From assembly GCA_000993595.1 (NCBI GenBank), contig LBWJ01000011.1, positions 146,862 to 210,861 on the forward strand: a DNA stretch of 64,000 nucleotides, read 5' to 3'. The notes under the pieces were generated by a model. That model made no database searches. It was not told the DNA's origin and saw nothing but the letters and a program-made list of their open reading frames with translations. Both the position numbers and the translations under genes were made by a program. This stretch comes from Candidatus Peregrinibacteria bacterium GW2011_GWC2_39_14. Its GTDB lineage: Bacteria > Patescibacteriota > Gracilibacteria > UBA1369 > UBA12463. Below are positions 1 to 8,724 of the stretch, one piece after another; the stretch's first letter is position 1; the number at the start of each line of letters is the position of its first letter.

Positions 1-2
1 CT

Positions 3-494
3 ATAGATGAAAGCCTAAGGGAAAAACCAATTAGAGGACTTTTGGATATTCCAAGAGCAATACGCGATTTATGCAAACACGAATACACAAGCACTGATGG
101 CAAAAAACATCCGGATAGAAGAGGTAACAATAGAGTTAACAGTGGAGTGGTGGATGTATGCGAAAGGTTTGCGGGAGTACGAGAAAGACTCAAAAGAATT
201 TTAGCTACACCTCGACCGGCCCCAACGGCTGAATCACCACACAATTATCACATCTTTTCGCCTGATACAGCAGATCTTTTTCGTAAAATCGGCGTTGAGT
301 TAGAAAATGAAGGTTTTGTGACAATGACAAGAGCAAAGGCTAAAAGTCGAACTCTCGAACTGCTACCTCCAGAAAAATGTTTATCATCAAATGCGCCTAT
401 GCCAGAAATCACCAATACGGGCTACGTTGCAATTGATGAAATGAGAACAGATATCGGACCCGATCCGGAAGAAGAGCCAGGCGCACTAGCCTAA
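3..494 (+). CDS. Hypothetical protein, 5' end outside window
   Basis: The frame is open to the first bases of the window, so the true start lies upstream; a TTG at 42 is only an internal possibility. About 163 residues are visible, ending at TAA (492-494). The visible part is hydrophilic, with a basic first third (many Arg/Lys), a Pro-rich linker and an acidic tail ending GPDPEEEPGALA. There is no membrane segment or recognisable catalytic motif. I do not recognise the family. It converges on engB with only 4 bp between the stop codons. Confidence 0.6.
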   Translation: MDESLREKPIRGLLDIPRAIRDLCKHEYTSTDGKKHPDRRGNNRVNSGVVDVCERFAGVRERLKRILATPRPAPTAESPHNYHIFSPDTADLFRKIGVELENEGFVTMTRAKAKSRTLELLPPEKCLSSNAPMPEITNTGYVAIDEMRTDIGPDPEEEPGALA

Positions 495-498
495 AATT

Positions 499-1068
499 TC
501 ACTTCAAAATCTCCTTCAAAAGCTCCCCCACCCCAATCTTCTTTTCAGCGGAATATGGAATAATTTTATGCTCGCCAACCGCTTCCTGAAGCTTTTCCAT
601 CTTTTTTGCGTAATCGGATTTTTTTATCTTATCAATCTTGTTCGCAATAATAATGAGATTTTTTCCCTTTTCCTCCAAGCTATAAATCATTCGCGCATCA
701 TCTTCGGTCAAACCAACATTCGCATCCACGATCAAAACAACCGCTTTTTGTTTATAATCCGAATCCAACAAATACCAATAAATACGCTTCTGAAGCTTCG
801 CGCGCTCAGTTTTTGAAGTTCTTGTATATCCATATCCGGGCAAATCCACCAAATAAAAAGATTTATTTATCAAAAACAAATTTATTTCTTGCGTACGTCC
901 GGGATAAGAACTTGTCCTAGCCAAATTCCCCTGTTTCACCAAAGAATTGATTGTGCTGGATTTTCCAACATTCGAACGACCAATAAAAGCAATTTGCGGC
1001 TTTCCGTCGTCCAAAATATCATCGGTCCCAACAACTCCCTTAATAAATACTGCAGATTTAATTTCCAT
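499..1068 (-). CDS. engB: Ribosome biogenesis GTP-binding protein EngB/YsxC
   Basis: TRAFAC-class GTPase that in other bacteria helps assemble the 50S subunit. The G motifs are in order: G1 GRSNVGKSS, G3 DLPGYG, G4 NKID and G5 SAEKK near the C-terminus. At about 189 residues it has the normal EngB size. I chose the ATG at 1068 (protein begins MEIKSAVF, like family members); an upstream in-frame ATG at 1104 would add 12 poorly conserved residues. It is transcribed alone, converging on the gene to its left and diverging from the secreted protein to its right. Confidence 0.95.
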   Translation of the reverse strand: MEIKSAVFIKGVVGTDDILDDGKPQIAFIGRSNVGKSSTINSLVKQGNLARTSSYPGRTQEINLFLINKSFYLVDLPGYGYTRTSKTERAKLQKRIYWYLLDSDYKQKAVVLIVDANVGLTEDDARMIYSLEEKGKNLIIIANKIDKIKKSDYAKKMEKLQEAVGEHKIIPYSAEKKIGVGELLKEILK

Positions 1069-1124
1069 GCGCTTATGGTAGCAGAAAATTTGCATTTTTT
1101 CCATAACGATAGGAAGATTAATAC

Positions 1125-3302
1125 ATGCGCAAAAAAAATTACATTCCTGCGATCACAATAACAATAATTTTCGCAGCTGCGATTTTGTTGTGTCTTCCTA
1201 ACACAAGAGACTACTTGAATAGTGTTATTTCAGCTCAGGCTATTCCAGCTCCAAAAGACGCATGTCAAACAACGAAAACAACAACGTTCATAAGATCATA
1301 TCGCGTTAAAGAAAAATCAGATGCTTATTCAATAATACAAGCAAAAAATGGCGAATATGTTATTACAGGACATACCATCAACCCCGGCGAATTGTGCGGT
1401 TATAGCATGTTTTGGATCAAAGCTGATGGCAACGGGAACAAAGAATGGAGCAAACTTTATAACAATTGCAGCTCTGATGGCTATGCGATCACTCAACTGA
1501 CAGACGGAAATTATGTTGCGGCCGGAGAAATAAGCGGAGAATTTATAACGGACGAAGAACAATTAAAGCTTGAAGCACAAGGCGATGGTCTTGTGGTAAA
1601 AATTAATAGCAAAGGAAATCCAATCTGGACAAGAACAATAAGCAGAGAAAGTAGAGATACTCCCGCTAAACTCATCCCTACAAAAGATGGCGGATTTGTT
1701 ATGTCTGGAATGACAGGAGCATTAGTCGGGCAACCGGATGTTGCCGATGTTATGCATATAATGTTTTTGGGAAATTTTAACGCCAATGGTGAGACCAACT
1801 GGCTTAAAGAAATTGACGCCGATGTGCAACACGAAATCAAATTCGCGGAACAAACAAAAGACGAAGGATATATTCTGATCGGCAATATCAAGCTTGTAGA
1901 TGAAAATAACCAAAATGTACCCGCCCTCGTAAAATTAAATAAAAACGGAGAATATGAATGGGCAACCGGACTGGAAAGCGTACCGCTTGAAATACCAAAT
2001 TTAACAATAGGACCTGACGGAAAAAGCGTCAAAGTGGGAATTCCTAATAAAATGCATGTACCTTTTGGAACCTTTTTCACGGCTGAACAAACTTCGGATG
2101 GCGGATACATCGCTTTAGGAAATTTTTACTCTTCCAGTTTAGCAGCGGATGAAATCACAAATCTAACAAAAAATGCCGGCAAAGAATTAAACTTCGTAGC
2201 CGTAAAGGTGGATGACAAAGGCAGATTTGTATGGACAAGAACTCTCAAGCTCAAAAAATATCTGGAAGATTCGGTAATAGAAAAAACAAAAGACGGAGGA
2301 TATATCATCATGGGAAACGCTTTAGCCATTGACGATCAACAACTTGGACAACGTATAAAAACATACGATGAAATGATGAATGAATATTATAAAAAATATC
2401 CAATAATGAGCCAAGAAACGCCGGCGTCCAAAAAAGAAATGGAAAAAATTGCCGACACTATTGAAAATACAAATGCTCCATTTGAAGCTAAAAACATTAT
2501 TTTGGTAAAGACTGATGCCGATTTTAAATATCAATGGGGCAAAAAAATAGGAATTACAAAAAACTTACGTGGCTATAGCATAATCCAAGCCGCTGATTCG
2601 GGATATGCAATAGCCGGCACATGGCACACCGGAATTAAACGCAAAAGCCTCGGCTCATGGATAGAAACCACTGAAGCTATGATTCTAAAGCTTGATGCCA
2701 ATGGAAATTTGGGCAATAACAACGGACTTATCGCGGATTTTACCGACACAGAAAGCGCTGATATCGGATCTTATATAGTTGCTAACAACTTAAATTCACC
2801 AAAATTATTACAATCATATCCAATGGATAATATTGTTAGAAAAATCAAAGTTGGCGATAAAAAAGGCGTAAACACGGTAGTTTCAGCCGCGAAAACCTAC
2901 AATGTTCAATTTTGCAGTATAACGGCTAAAAACGATACAGCCGGAAATGTCACTGTAACCAAAACCCGACCGCAAATGAAATATGAAGAGACCAAAGAAA
3001 TAGAGGCCACCAGTAAAAAAGGAAAAACAATAAATGACGAATTAATGCCGGTTTTAAAAAAAGTATTCAATGGTGAAGTAAAACTGTGGGACGACTTTTC
3101 CGGAGGATGGGTTGCATACAGATTTAAGCGACTCGTCACAAAAGACGATATAAACAAAATAAGCGCCGCTTTAATTACCATTGGCTACAAAATAGACAGC
3201 AACGCAAACGGCGATTTTACCGCCACGAAAATCGGCACAACATTAAATTTCCACTTTTATCTTGGAGACACAAACACGGGACACCTTGATGTGAACTATT
3301 AA
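1125..3302 (+). CDS. Extracellular protein with seven propeller-like DGGYxxxG repeats
   Basis: 725 residues with an N-terminal hydrophobic segment (about residues 7-27), read as a signal peptide or membrane anchor. The body has about seven imperfect repeats of the form tkDGGYiixG followed by a W/K-rich strand (for example near residues 72, 125, 185, 245, 325, 390 and 485), resembling delta-60/Kelch-like beta-propeller blades; seven copies would close one propeller. The C-terminal 200 residues form a separate alpha/beta-looking region with no motif I recognise. Function is unknown; a binding or sensor role at the cell surface is inference. The 3' end overlaps the convergent lipoprotein gene by 4 bp. 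Confidence 0.7.
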   Translation: MRKKNYIPAITITIIFAAAILLCLPNTRDYLNSVISAQAIPAPKDACQTTKTTTFIRSYRVKEKSDAYSIIQAKNGEYVITGHTINPGELCGYSMFWIKADGNGNKEWSKLYNNCSSDGYAITQLTDGNYVAAGEISGEFITDEEQLKLEAQGDGLVVKINSKGNPIWTRTISRESRDTPAKLIPTKDGGFVMSGMTGALVGQPDVADVMHIMFLGNFNANGETNWLKEIDADVQHEIKFAEQTKDEGYILIGNIKLVDENNQNVPALVKLNKNGEYEWATGLESVPLEIPNLTIGPDGKSVKVGIPNKMHVPFGTFFTAEQTSDGGYIALGNFYSSSLAADEITNLTKNAGKELNFVAVKVDDKGRFVWTRTLKLKKYLEDSVIEKTKDGGYIIMGNALAIDDQQLGQRIKTYDEMMNEYYKKYPIMSQETPASKKEMEKIADTIENTNAPFEAKNIILVKTDADFKYQWGKKIGITKNLRGYSIIQAADSGYAIAGTWHTGIKRKSLGSWIETTEAMILKLDANGNLGNNNGLIADFTDTESADIGSYIVANNLNSPKLLQSYPMDNIVRKIKVGDKKGVNTVVSAAKTYNVQFCSITAKNDTAGNVTVTKTRPQMKYEETKEIEATSKKGKTINDELMPVLKKVFNGEVKLWDDFSGGWVAYRFKRLVTKDDINKISAALITIGYKIDSNANGDFTATKIGTTLNFHFYLGDTNTGHLDVNY

Positions 3303-3874
3303 AACTTAAAAGTGTTCAAAATATCATCAAGTCTTTGCCAAATCAAAGCTTTATCAATCTCTTTAACCGTATTTTCCGGATAATTTTCAATGCTGGTAGA
3401 ATGAAGCATTTCGACTATTTCAAAACAATTACCACCCTGATAAGTCAAAAAGCCTCTTGATTCATAAAGATTACCCATCCCCGCATCAGACGCAGAAGCT
3501 TTGTAAAAAGTAGCTCCATTTATAACAACTGAATTTTTTGCGTCAAAATTTTCACCAAATTTATCCGATCCGATCTTCAAGCATTCCGGCAATGTTTTGG
3601 TATAAACCGAGCCAACCGCAAAAGCGGCATCACCAAAATTAGTGCTTGGATAAGCGCTTTTTGGAAGATTAATCTGAACAATTTGATTCTCAAAATTGAT
3701 ATAGACCGGATTCGCAAAAACAAATTCCACAGGATAAGTAAATTCAAAATTGTAAGTACCGTTATTATAAACTTGCGTACCTAGCGGAACAACTAGCGTC
3801 GGAGCCGGAACAGTCACGCTTGTACACCCCGAAACAAGCAAAGTCACTGCAAACAATATAAAAAGTTTTTTCAT
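3299..3874 (-). CDS. Small predicted lipoprotein
   Basis: 191 residues starting MKKLFILFAVTLLVSGC, a signal peptide with the lipobox LVSGC, so Cys17 should be diacylated by Lgt, which is encoded in this window (60805-61632). The mature domain is about 170 residues with no recognised motif. The segment YNFEFTYPVEF resembles the beta-strand opening of PsbP-like lipoproteins, but that is only an impression. It is convergent with the propeller protein, with a 4-bp overlap at the stop codons. Confidence 0.75.
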   Translation of the reverse strand: MKKLFILFAVTLLVSGCTSVTVPAPTLVVPLGTQVYNNGTYNFEFTYPVEFVFANPVYINFENQIVQINLPKSAYPSTNFGDAAFAVGSVYTKTLPECLKIGSDKFGENFDAKNSVVINGATFYKASASDAGMGNLYESRGFLTYQGGNCFEIVEMLHSTSIENYPENTVKEIDKALIWQRLDDILNTFKF

Positions 3875-3913
3875 AATTTAATAGTACGCCGCAATCATAT
3901 TAAAAGATACCGC

Positions 3914-4507
3914 CTACGCATTGCCGGATGGGCTCATTCTAAAAGCATTTTTCCAAATAATATACAGAACAAGCCCTAAAATTATAAGCGTACTAAAATT
4001 TGTAAATAAATTCGCAATTTCTTCAAATGTTTCTTTGAAAAAATAACCTAAAAATAAAAGCTCGACAGAATAAAGAATTTCTCCCGTAACAACAAAAAAT
4101 GCAAACCTTTTAAGACTATAAAGCTCCAAACCGGATATATAATTCACGCTCGCCCCTATCCCGGTAACAAGAAACCTTGAAAGAAATATACTAACCCCAC
4201 CTTTATCTTCCATAAAAAGCTTACTTTTATCAAATACTTTTTTAATTCTTTTATAATGCAATATCCTTTTAACCAAAGCCTTCTCCCAAAACAACCTTCC
4301 AACGCCATAACTCAATAAATCCCCTGCAATCTCAGAAATTAGCACAATAATAAAAAATACAAATAAATCATTGTAATTATTCGCTTGAGATCCGGCGTAT
4401 AAAACAAAAAACATACTGCCCGGAATTCCAAGTTGTCCTAAAAATGGAATAACCAACAAGAATAAGTAAATATTTCCATCTAAAAATCTTACAATATAAT
4501 CAATCAT
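3914..4507 (-). CDS. DedA family membrane protein (SNARE-associated / VTT domain)
   Basis: 197 residues with several membrane helices. Family features include the early LGQLGIPGSMFFVLYAGS loop, the charged re-entrant region EIAGDLLSYGVGRLFWEK and the SRFLVTGIGASVNYISGL segment, which match the DedA/VTT fold. Members are linked to undecaprenyl-phosphate or phospholipid flipping and to membrane homeostasis. The start codon overlaps the stop of the small membrane-protein gene at 4504 (ATGA-type, 4 bp), so the two are probably translationally coupled. Confidence 0.88.
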   Translation of the reverse strand: MIDYIVRFLDGNIYLFLLVIPFLGQLGIPGSMFFVLYAGSQANNYNDLFVFFIIVLISEIAGDLLSYGVGRLFWEKALVKRILHYKRIKKVFDKSKLFMEDKGGVSIFLSRFLVTGIGASVNYISGLELYSLKRFAFFVVTGEILYSVELLFLGYFFKETFEEIANLFTNFSTLIILGLVLYIIWKNAFRMSPSGNA

Positions 4508-4839
4508 GGTCCTTTATTTGAATTTAATCCTCTGTAATTTTCCAGGTCTATAATCAATTTATTGCAATCCAACTTCTCCTTTAAGCAATATTCGGAAATT
4601 GGGCTTTTAAATTCGGGAAAAGCTAATGCCTTATGTAAAACGGCTTCAGATTTAATGTTGTAACGCCTTTCAATAAGTCTAAAGGTCATCCATTCTTGAA
4701 CCTTTTGCTGCTCCACAGGTTGCTTGAAATAATCTTTATGCGCTTTAAATACAAAAGCTTGTCTCGTTACGTTTACCGCTATAAAAATAAAAATAAAAAA
4801 CAGTACGGCAAAAACAATTTTCAAGGCTCTATTTTTCAT
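4504..4839 (-). CDS. Small single-pass membrane protein, operon partner of DedA
   Basis: 111 residues with one N-terminal transmembrane helix (about residues 7-27), then a charged extracytoplasmic domain with two Cys (EYCLKEKLDC). No family recognised. It lies directly upstream of and overlaps the DedA gene by 4 bp, which supports it being real and co-translated. Its start is divergent from the C39-like peptidase gene, about 80 bp away. Confidence 0.65.
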   Translation of the reverse strand: MKNRALKIVFAVLFFIFIFIAVNVTRQAFVFKAHKDYFKQPVEQQKVQEWMTFRLIERRYNIKSEAVLHKALAFPEFKSPISEYCLKEKLDCNKLIIDLENYRGLNSNKGP

Positions 4840-4920
4840 AATTTAACAATATCACGATCTTGTATCATTCTCACGTTAAAAGCGTATGATCAAGATACAA
4901 CCATCAAAAAAAATACTTCT

Positions 4921-5730
4921 ATGATGAAAAAATCAAAACTTTTAATTACAGTCTTTATTACTGTCTTTGTCGTAGGAATCGGAGGGTTTGGACTCTATCG
5001 TATAACGAAAAGCGCTTCGTACATAAAAGAAAAAGTGCCTGAAGCGATAAACATAGATGCTATCGCTGCCAATCAACCAACCGAAAAAACTGCTCAAGCT
5101 TCAAACCCAACTCCGACAATTCCAGCGGCAACTCCCGTTGTTCCGGCAACTCCGCCATCACCTCCAACGGAGCTCAATCTTGCAATGAAATTTTATACAC
5201 AAGCGCCTTTTGGCGATTGGCGTGAACCATGGCAAAACTCTTGTGAAGAAGCCAGTATGCTTCTGATAGCAAACACCTACTTTAAGCACAATTGGACGCG
5301 CGAACAATTTCGCGATCAAATTTTAGCAATCGTTGCTTATGAAAACAAAATGTACGGTGATTACAAAGAAAATGACATAAATCAAATCGTTAAAACGTTG
5401 AAAGAGTTTTTAAAGCTCAAGGGTGTAATCCACAAAGACCCAAGCTTTAAAGACGTACAAAACATATTGGCAAAAGGGCACTTTATTATAGTTCCGCTTG
5501 CGGGAAAGGAGCTTAAAAATCCTTTTTACACAAACGGCGGACCGGACTATCACGTTATGGTAATAAAAGGCTATAAAGCGAATGAAAAGATCATCACAGA
5601 AGACGTTGGAACCCGAAGTGGTGAAAATTACGTCTATTCATGGAAAACGATTATAAACGCCATGCATGACTATACAATACCAATCGATAATGGTGCTAAA
5701 ATACTGATTGAGGTTATACCTCCATCATGA
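4921..5730 (+). CDS. Membrane-anchored C39-like papain-fold peptidase
   Basis: 269 residues: an N-terminal transmembrane segment (about 8-26), a Pro/Thr-rich linker (about 55-85), then a Peptidase_C39_2-like domain. The putative catalytic Cys is C108 in QNSCEEAS, followed by His (H211 in DYHVMVIKGY) and an Asp/Asn-bearing TEDVGTRSG segment, the usual order for this fold. It probably acts outside the membrane on peptides; the substrate is unknown. I chose the double ATG at 4921/4924 because upstream in-frame sequence runs through the divergent gene and is not protein-like. The stop overlaps the flippase start by 4 bp, so the two are likely one operon. Confidence 0.8.
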   Translation: MMKKSKLLITVFITVFVVGIGGFGLYRITKSASYIKEKVPEAINIDAIAANQPTEKTAQASNPTPTIPAATPVVPATPPSPPTELNLAMKFYTQAPFGDWREPWQNSCEEASMLLIANTYFKHNWTREQFRDQILAIVAYENKMYGDYKENDINQIVKTLKEFLKLKGVIHKDPSFKDVQNILAKGHFIIVPLAGKELKNPFYTNGGPDYHVMVIKGYKANEKIITEDVGTRSGENYVYSWKTIINAMHDYTIPIDNGAKILIEVIPPS

Positions 5731-7013
5731 AAATGACACTGCCAAATTACAATCTAAGCCTACTGGGGAAAAAGATCGCATTTTCCACCATGGTGCAATA
5801 TGCGGGGAAAATCTTGCAAATTGTAATTGCAATGATTAGCTTAAAACTCATTTCCAACTTCTTAACACAAGAAGGATACGGCGTTTACGCCTCAATAACC
5901 GAATACGTCTTATTCTTTTCAACTGTAGCAAACCTTGGGATTTTCGGAAATGTTGTAAAAAACATGGCAGATAGCCCAAATGATACGGTAATTTTCGTAA
6001 ACGCATTATTTGTACGCGCCATATCAGGATTGTTTTTCTTTATAATAGCCATAGGAATTTGCATATTAAACGGCAGCGGTGAAATGTTTATAATCGGAAC
6101 AGCTCTTTTTTGCAGTGCAATTCTTTTTGATTTTATGACATCCGTATGTGACGGAATGCTTCAAGCAAATTATCTCATGGGAAGAGCAACAATGGCGCTT
6201 GTAATAGGCAGATTAATACAGGTCGCCGCACTTTTCTGGGTTGTAAAAAATGTCGGATCTTTAGAGCAATTTTGGATTTTAGGTGCAACGTTACTGGGAA
6301 GCTTTTTCACATTTGGATTAAGCCTATTTTTAGTAGCTCAAAAAATGCAAATTTCATGGCAAATTCAGTGGGCAAAAATGGTAATCTTTTTCAAAAAAAG
6401 CCTTCCATATGGAGTTATATTTGTTATCAACAATCTTTATTTTAGATTCATACCAGGCTATTTAGCCTATCATTTTTTAAGCAATGCGCATTTCGCAAGT
6501 TTCAATATCTCCTTTAGAATAAGCCAAGTTTTAAGCCTTGCCTCAACATTTCTCATGTTCTCGGCATTACCGGGATTAAGAGAATACATAAGTGGAAAAC
6601 ATTGCGAAAAGGCCAAAAAACTTTTCCTATATCTTCAAAAGCTTTTACTCGGCGGAGGAATTGCGCTCGTAGTCATTGGATCAATTGCAGGTCCTTATGT
6701 CATCACATTGCTCACTCATGCAAAATATAACCTCTCGGGATTTTGGTTTATGTTCCCATTAATGCTTATTTTGGCCGCAATTTCTTATGGTTATGATCTA
6801 GTTTTCTTAAGCTTATTTGCAGCAGGAAAAGACGTTTGGTTCATGTGGCGCGAATTTATAGGACTTGCAATAAGCTGTATCTTTTTTATCGCTTCCTTTT
6901 TTATAGAAGACATGACGCAAAAAATGATCCTCATCCTTCTTGGTGCAATTGCCGGCGAAGCGATTATGGTTATTCTTGGCACTATAAAAATGAAAAAGTT
7001 TTTTCAATCTTAA
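5727..7013 (+). CDS. Polysaccharide/oligosaccharide flippase (Wzx, MOP superfamily)
   Basis: 428 residues with about 12 hydrophobic helices and short polar loops, beginning with an amphipathic LLGKKIAFSTMVQYAGKIL segment typical of Wzx/RfbX proteins. Family members flip lipid-linked glycans to the outer leaflet for capsule or cell-surface glycan assembly. It overlaps the upstream C39-like peptidase by 4 bp. No glycosyltransferases are in this window, so the substrate cannot be inferred. Members of the MOP group are hard to separate by eye; a MurJ-like role is possible but less likely. Confidence 0.82.
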   Translation: MKMTLPNYNLSLLGKKIAFSTMVQYAGKILQIVIAMISLKLISNFLTQEGYGVYASITEYVLFFSTVANLGIFGNVVKNMADSPNDTVIFVNALFVRAISGLFFFIIAIGICILNGSGEMFIIGTALFCSAILFDFMTSVCDGMLQANYLMGRATMALVIGRLIQVAALFWVVKNVGSLEQFWILGATLLGSFFTFGLSLFLVAQKMQISWQIQWAKMVIFFKKSLPYGVIFVINNLYFRFIPGYLAYHFLSNAHFASFNISFRISQVLSLASTFLMFSALPGLREYISGKHCEKAKKLFLYLQKLLLGGGIALVVIGSIAGPYVITLLTHAKYNLSGFWFMFPLMLILAAISYGYDLVFLSLFAAGKDVWFMWREFIGLAISCIFFIASFFIEDMTQKMILILLGAIAGEAIMVILGTIKMKKFFQS

Positions 7014-7083
7014 GTACAAACAAAAAAACTTGCCTTTTTCCGCTAAAACAGCTACTAATTTAAGCACTATAAATTACAAAAAC

Positions 7084-8577
7084 ATGGAGCACGGCAATGT
7101 AGTACTCAGATTTGATAAGGTCTCATTTTTTTACGACCACAATAAACCCATTTTAAGTGAGGCGGATTTTTCTGTTCGTGAAAACGCAAAAATCACAATT
7201 ATGGGGCAAAATGGCGCAGGTAAAAGCACAATTTTTAAATTGATTTTAGGAGCAGTCGGTGCAAAAGAAGACGTAGCAAAAGATATGACCCTAAAGCCAA
7301 TTTCAGGCAAAGTTAATGTTTTAAACGGAGCTTCTGTTGGAATCGGACTTCAGGTTATGCCAAAAAGATTCTTTGAACATACGGTTTTGGAATATTTCAA
7401 AACCGCGTTTCAAGAAGTTCCTCGCAATATAGATAAATTAATAAAAGACGTGCTTGAAGTTGTTCAATTTTCTACGGATCCAAATAAAAAAATTAAAGAT
7501 TTCTCGGGAGGACAATTAGCCAGACTTTTGCTTGCATATGCGCTTATTCAAGAACCGGATATCTTATTGCTTGATGAGCCTACAAACAATTTGGATACAG
7601 ACGGAATCAACCATTTGACCGGATTCCTGATGGGTTATCAAAAAACCGTTATAGTTATTTCTCACGATGCAAATTTCTTAAATTCCTTTACGGATGGCGT
7701 TTTAAATCTTGATGTGTATACCAAAAAAGTCGAACAATACGTCGGAGACTATTTTGATGTAATCGAGCAAATCGCAGGAAACCTTGAACGTGAACGTAGA
7801 AAAAACGCTCAACTGGAAAAAAACATTCAAGACAGAAAAGATAAAATCAATTTCTTCGCTCATAAAGGAGGAAAAATGCGCAAACTTGCGAGCAAGCTAC
7901 GTGATGAAGCTGAAGAAGACGAAGAAAACATGGTTGAAGTCAGGCGTGACGATAAAACAATCAAAAATTTCATTATTCCGGCTCAAGCATGGTCAGAAGT
8001 CATATCAAGAATATCTTCCGTTGGAATAATTGTCGGACACAAAAGAATTTCAAAAAAAGTTGAAATGAAACTTTTTAGCCGAAGCAAGCTACGAATTGTC
8101 GGACCAAACGGTATTGGAAAAAGTACACTCCTTAAAGAACTGGCCGCCGGCGAATCAAAAGGAACTTCCATCACCGAAGGTGTAAAAGTCGGATATTATC
8201 AACAAGACTTTTCCGGCTTAGACTTCAACAAAACAACATACGACTCACTTCTTGAAATGATGGAAGAACCTTCAATCGAAAAAGTCTATGCCACAGGCGC
8301 GCACTTTTTACTCACTTCCGAATTAATGAAAAACAAAGTCGGATCCCTTTCCGAAGGACAAAAAGGCTTACTCTGCTATGCACGTTTTGTTTTACAAGAA
8401 CCGGGTTTATTGATTCTCGATGAACCAACAAACCACATCAATTTCCGCCATTTACCAATCATTGCAAAAGCAATTGACGACTTTAAAGGCGCAATCATCC
8501 TCGTCTCCCACATGCCGGAATTTGTTGAGCAAATAGAGTTCAATGAATTGCTGGATTTGAAGGAATTGCTAATCTAA
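7084..8577 (+). CDS. ABC-F type ATPase (dual ATP-binding cassette)
   Basis: About 497 residues from the ATG at 7084 (MEHGNVVLRF); a TTG at 7030 would extend it through unconserved sequence. There are two cassettes without membrane segments. The first has Walker A GQNGAGKS, signature FSGGQLARL and Walker B LLLDEPTNNLD. A charged helical linker follows (ERERRKNAQLEKN...), then the second cassette with GPNGIGKS, LSEGQKGL and LILDEPTNH. This is the ABC-F plan of soluble ribosome-associated factors such as EttA and Uup. The second signature and the DEPTNHINF switch deviate slightly from consensus. It lies 70 bp after the flippase gene on the same strand. Confidence 0.9.
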   Translation: MEHGNVVLRFDKVSFFYDHNKPILSEADFSVRENAKITIMGQNGAGKSTIFKLILGAVGAKEDVAKDMTLKPISGKVNVLNGASVGIGLQVMPKRFFEHTVLEYFKTAFQEVPRNIDKLIKDVLEVVQFSTDPNKKIKDFSGGQLARLLLAYALIQEPDILLLDEPTNNLDTDGINHLTGFLMGYQKTVIVISHDANFLNSFTDGVLNLDVYTKKVEQYVGDYFDVIEQIAGNLERERRKNAQLEKNIQDRKDKINFFAHKGGKMRKLASKLRDEAEEDEENMVEVRRDDKTIKNFIIPAQAWSEVISRISSVGIIVGHKRISKKVEMKLFSRSKLRIVGPNGIGKSTLLKELAAGESKGTSITEGVKVGYYQQDFSGLDFNKTTYDSLLEMMEEPSIEKVYATGAHFLLTSELMKNKVGSLSEGQKGLLCYARFVLQEPGLLILDEPTNHINFRHLPIIAKAIDDFKGAIILVSHMPEFVEQIEFNELLDLKELLI

Positions 8578-8682
8578 ATCCAACAAAGTCTCCATATGAG
8601 TTTCCATTTCGACTCCTCTCTTCTCATTCTTTCTAAATACACGGTCCTATAAACTTGAAAACTGTTTATTTTTGGCTTATTT

Positions 8683-8691
8683 TGATATAAT
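8683..8691 (+). promoter_or_regulatory. Extended -10 promoter for the SLH protein gene
   Basis: A TG-n-TATAAT element (TATAAT at 8686-8691, TG at 8683-8684) lies 34 bp upstream of the SLH gene ATG. The -35 region is poor (only T/A-rich sequence 16-17 bp upstream), as expected for extended -10 promoters. The remainder of the 8578-8724 gap shows nothing else clear. Confidence 0.45.
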
Positions 8692-8724
8692 AAGAAACTT
8701 TCAAAAATATTACCCAAAACGCTT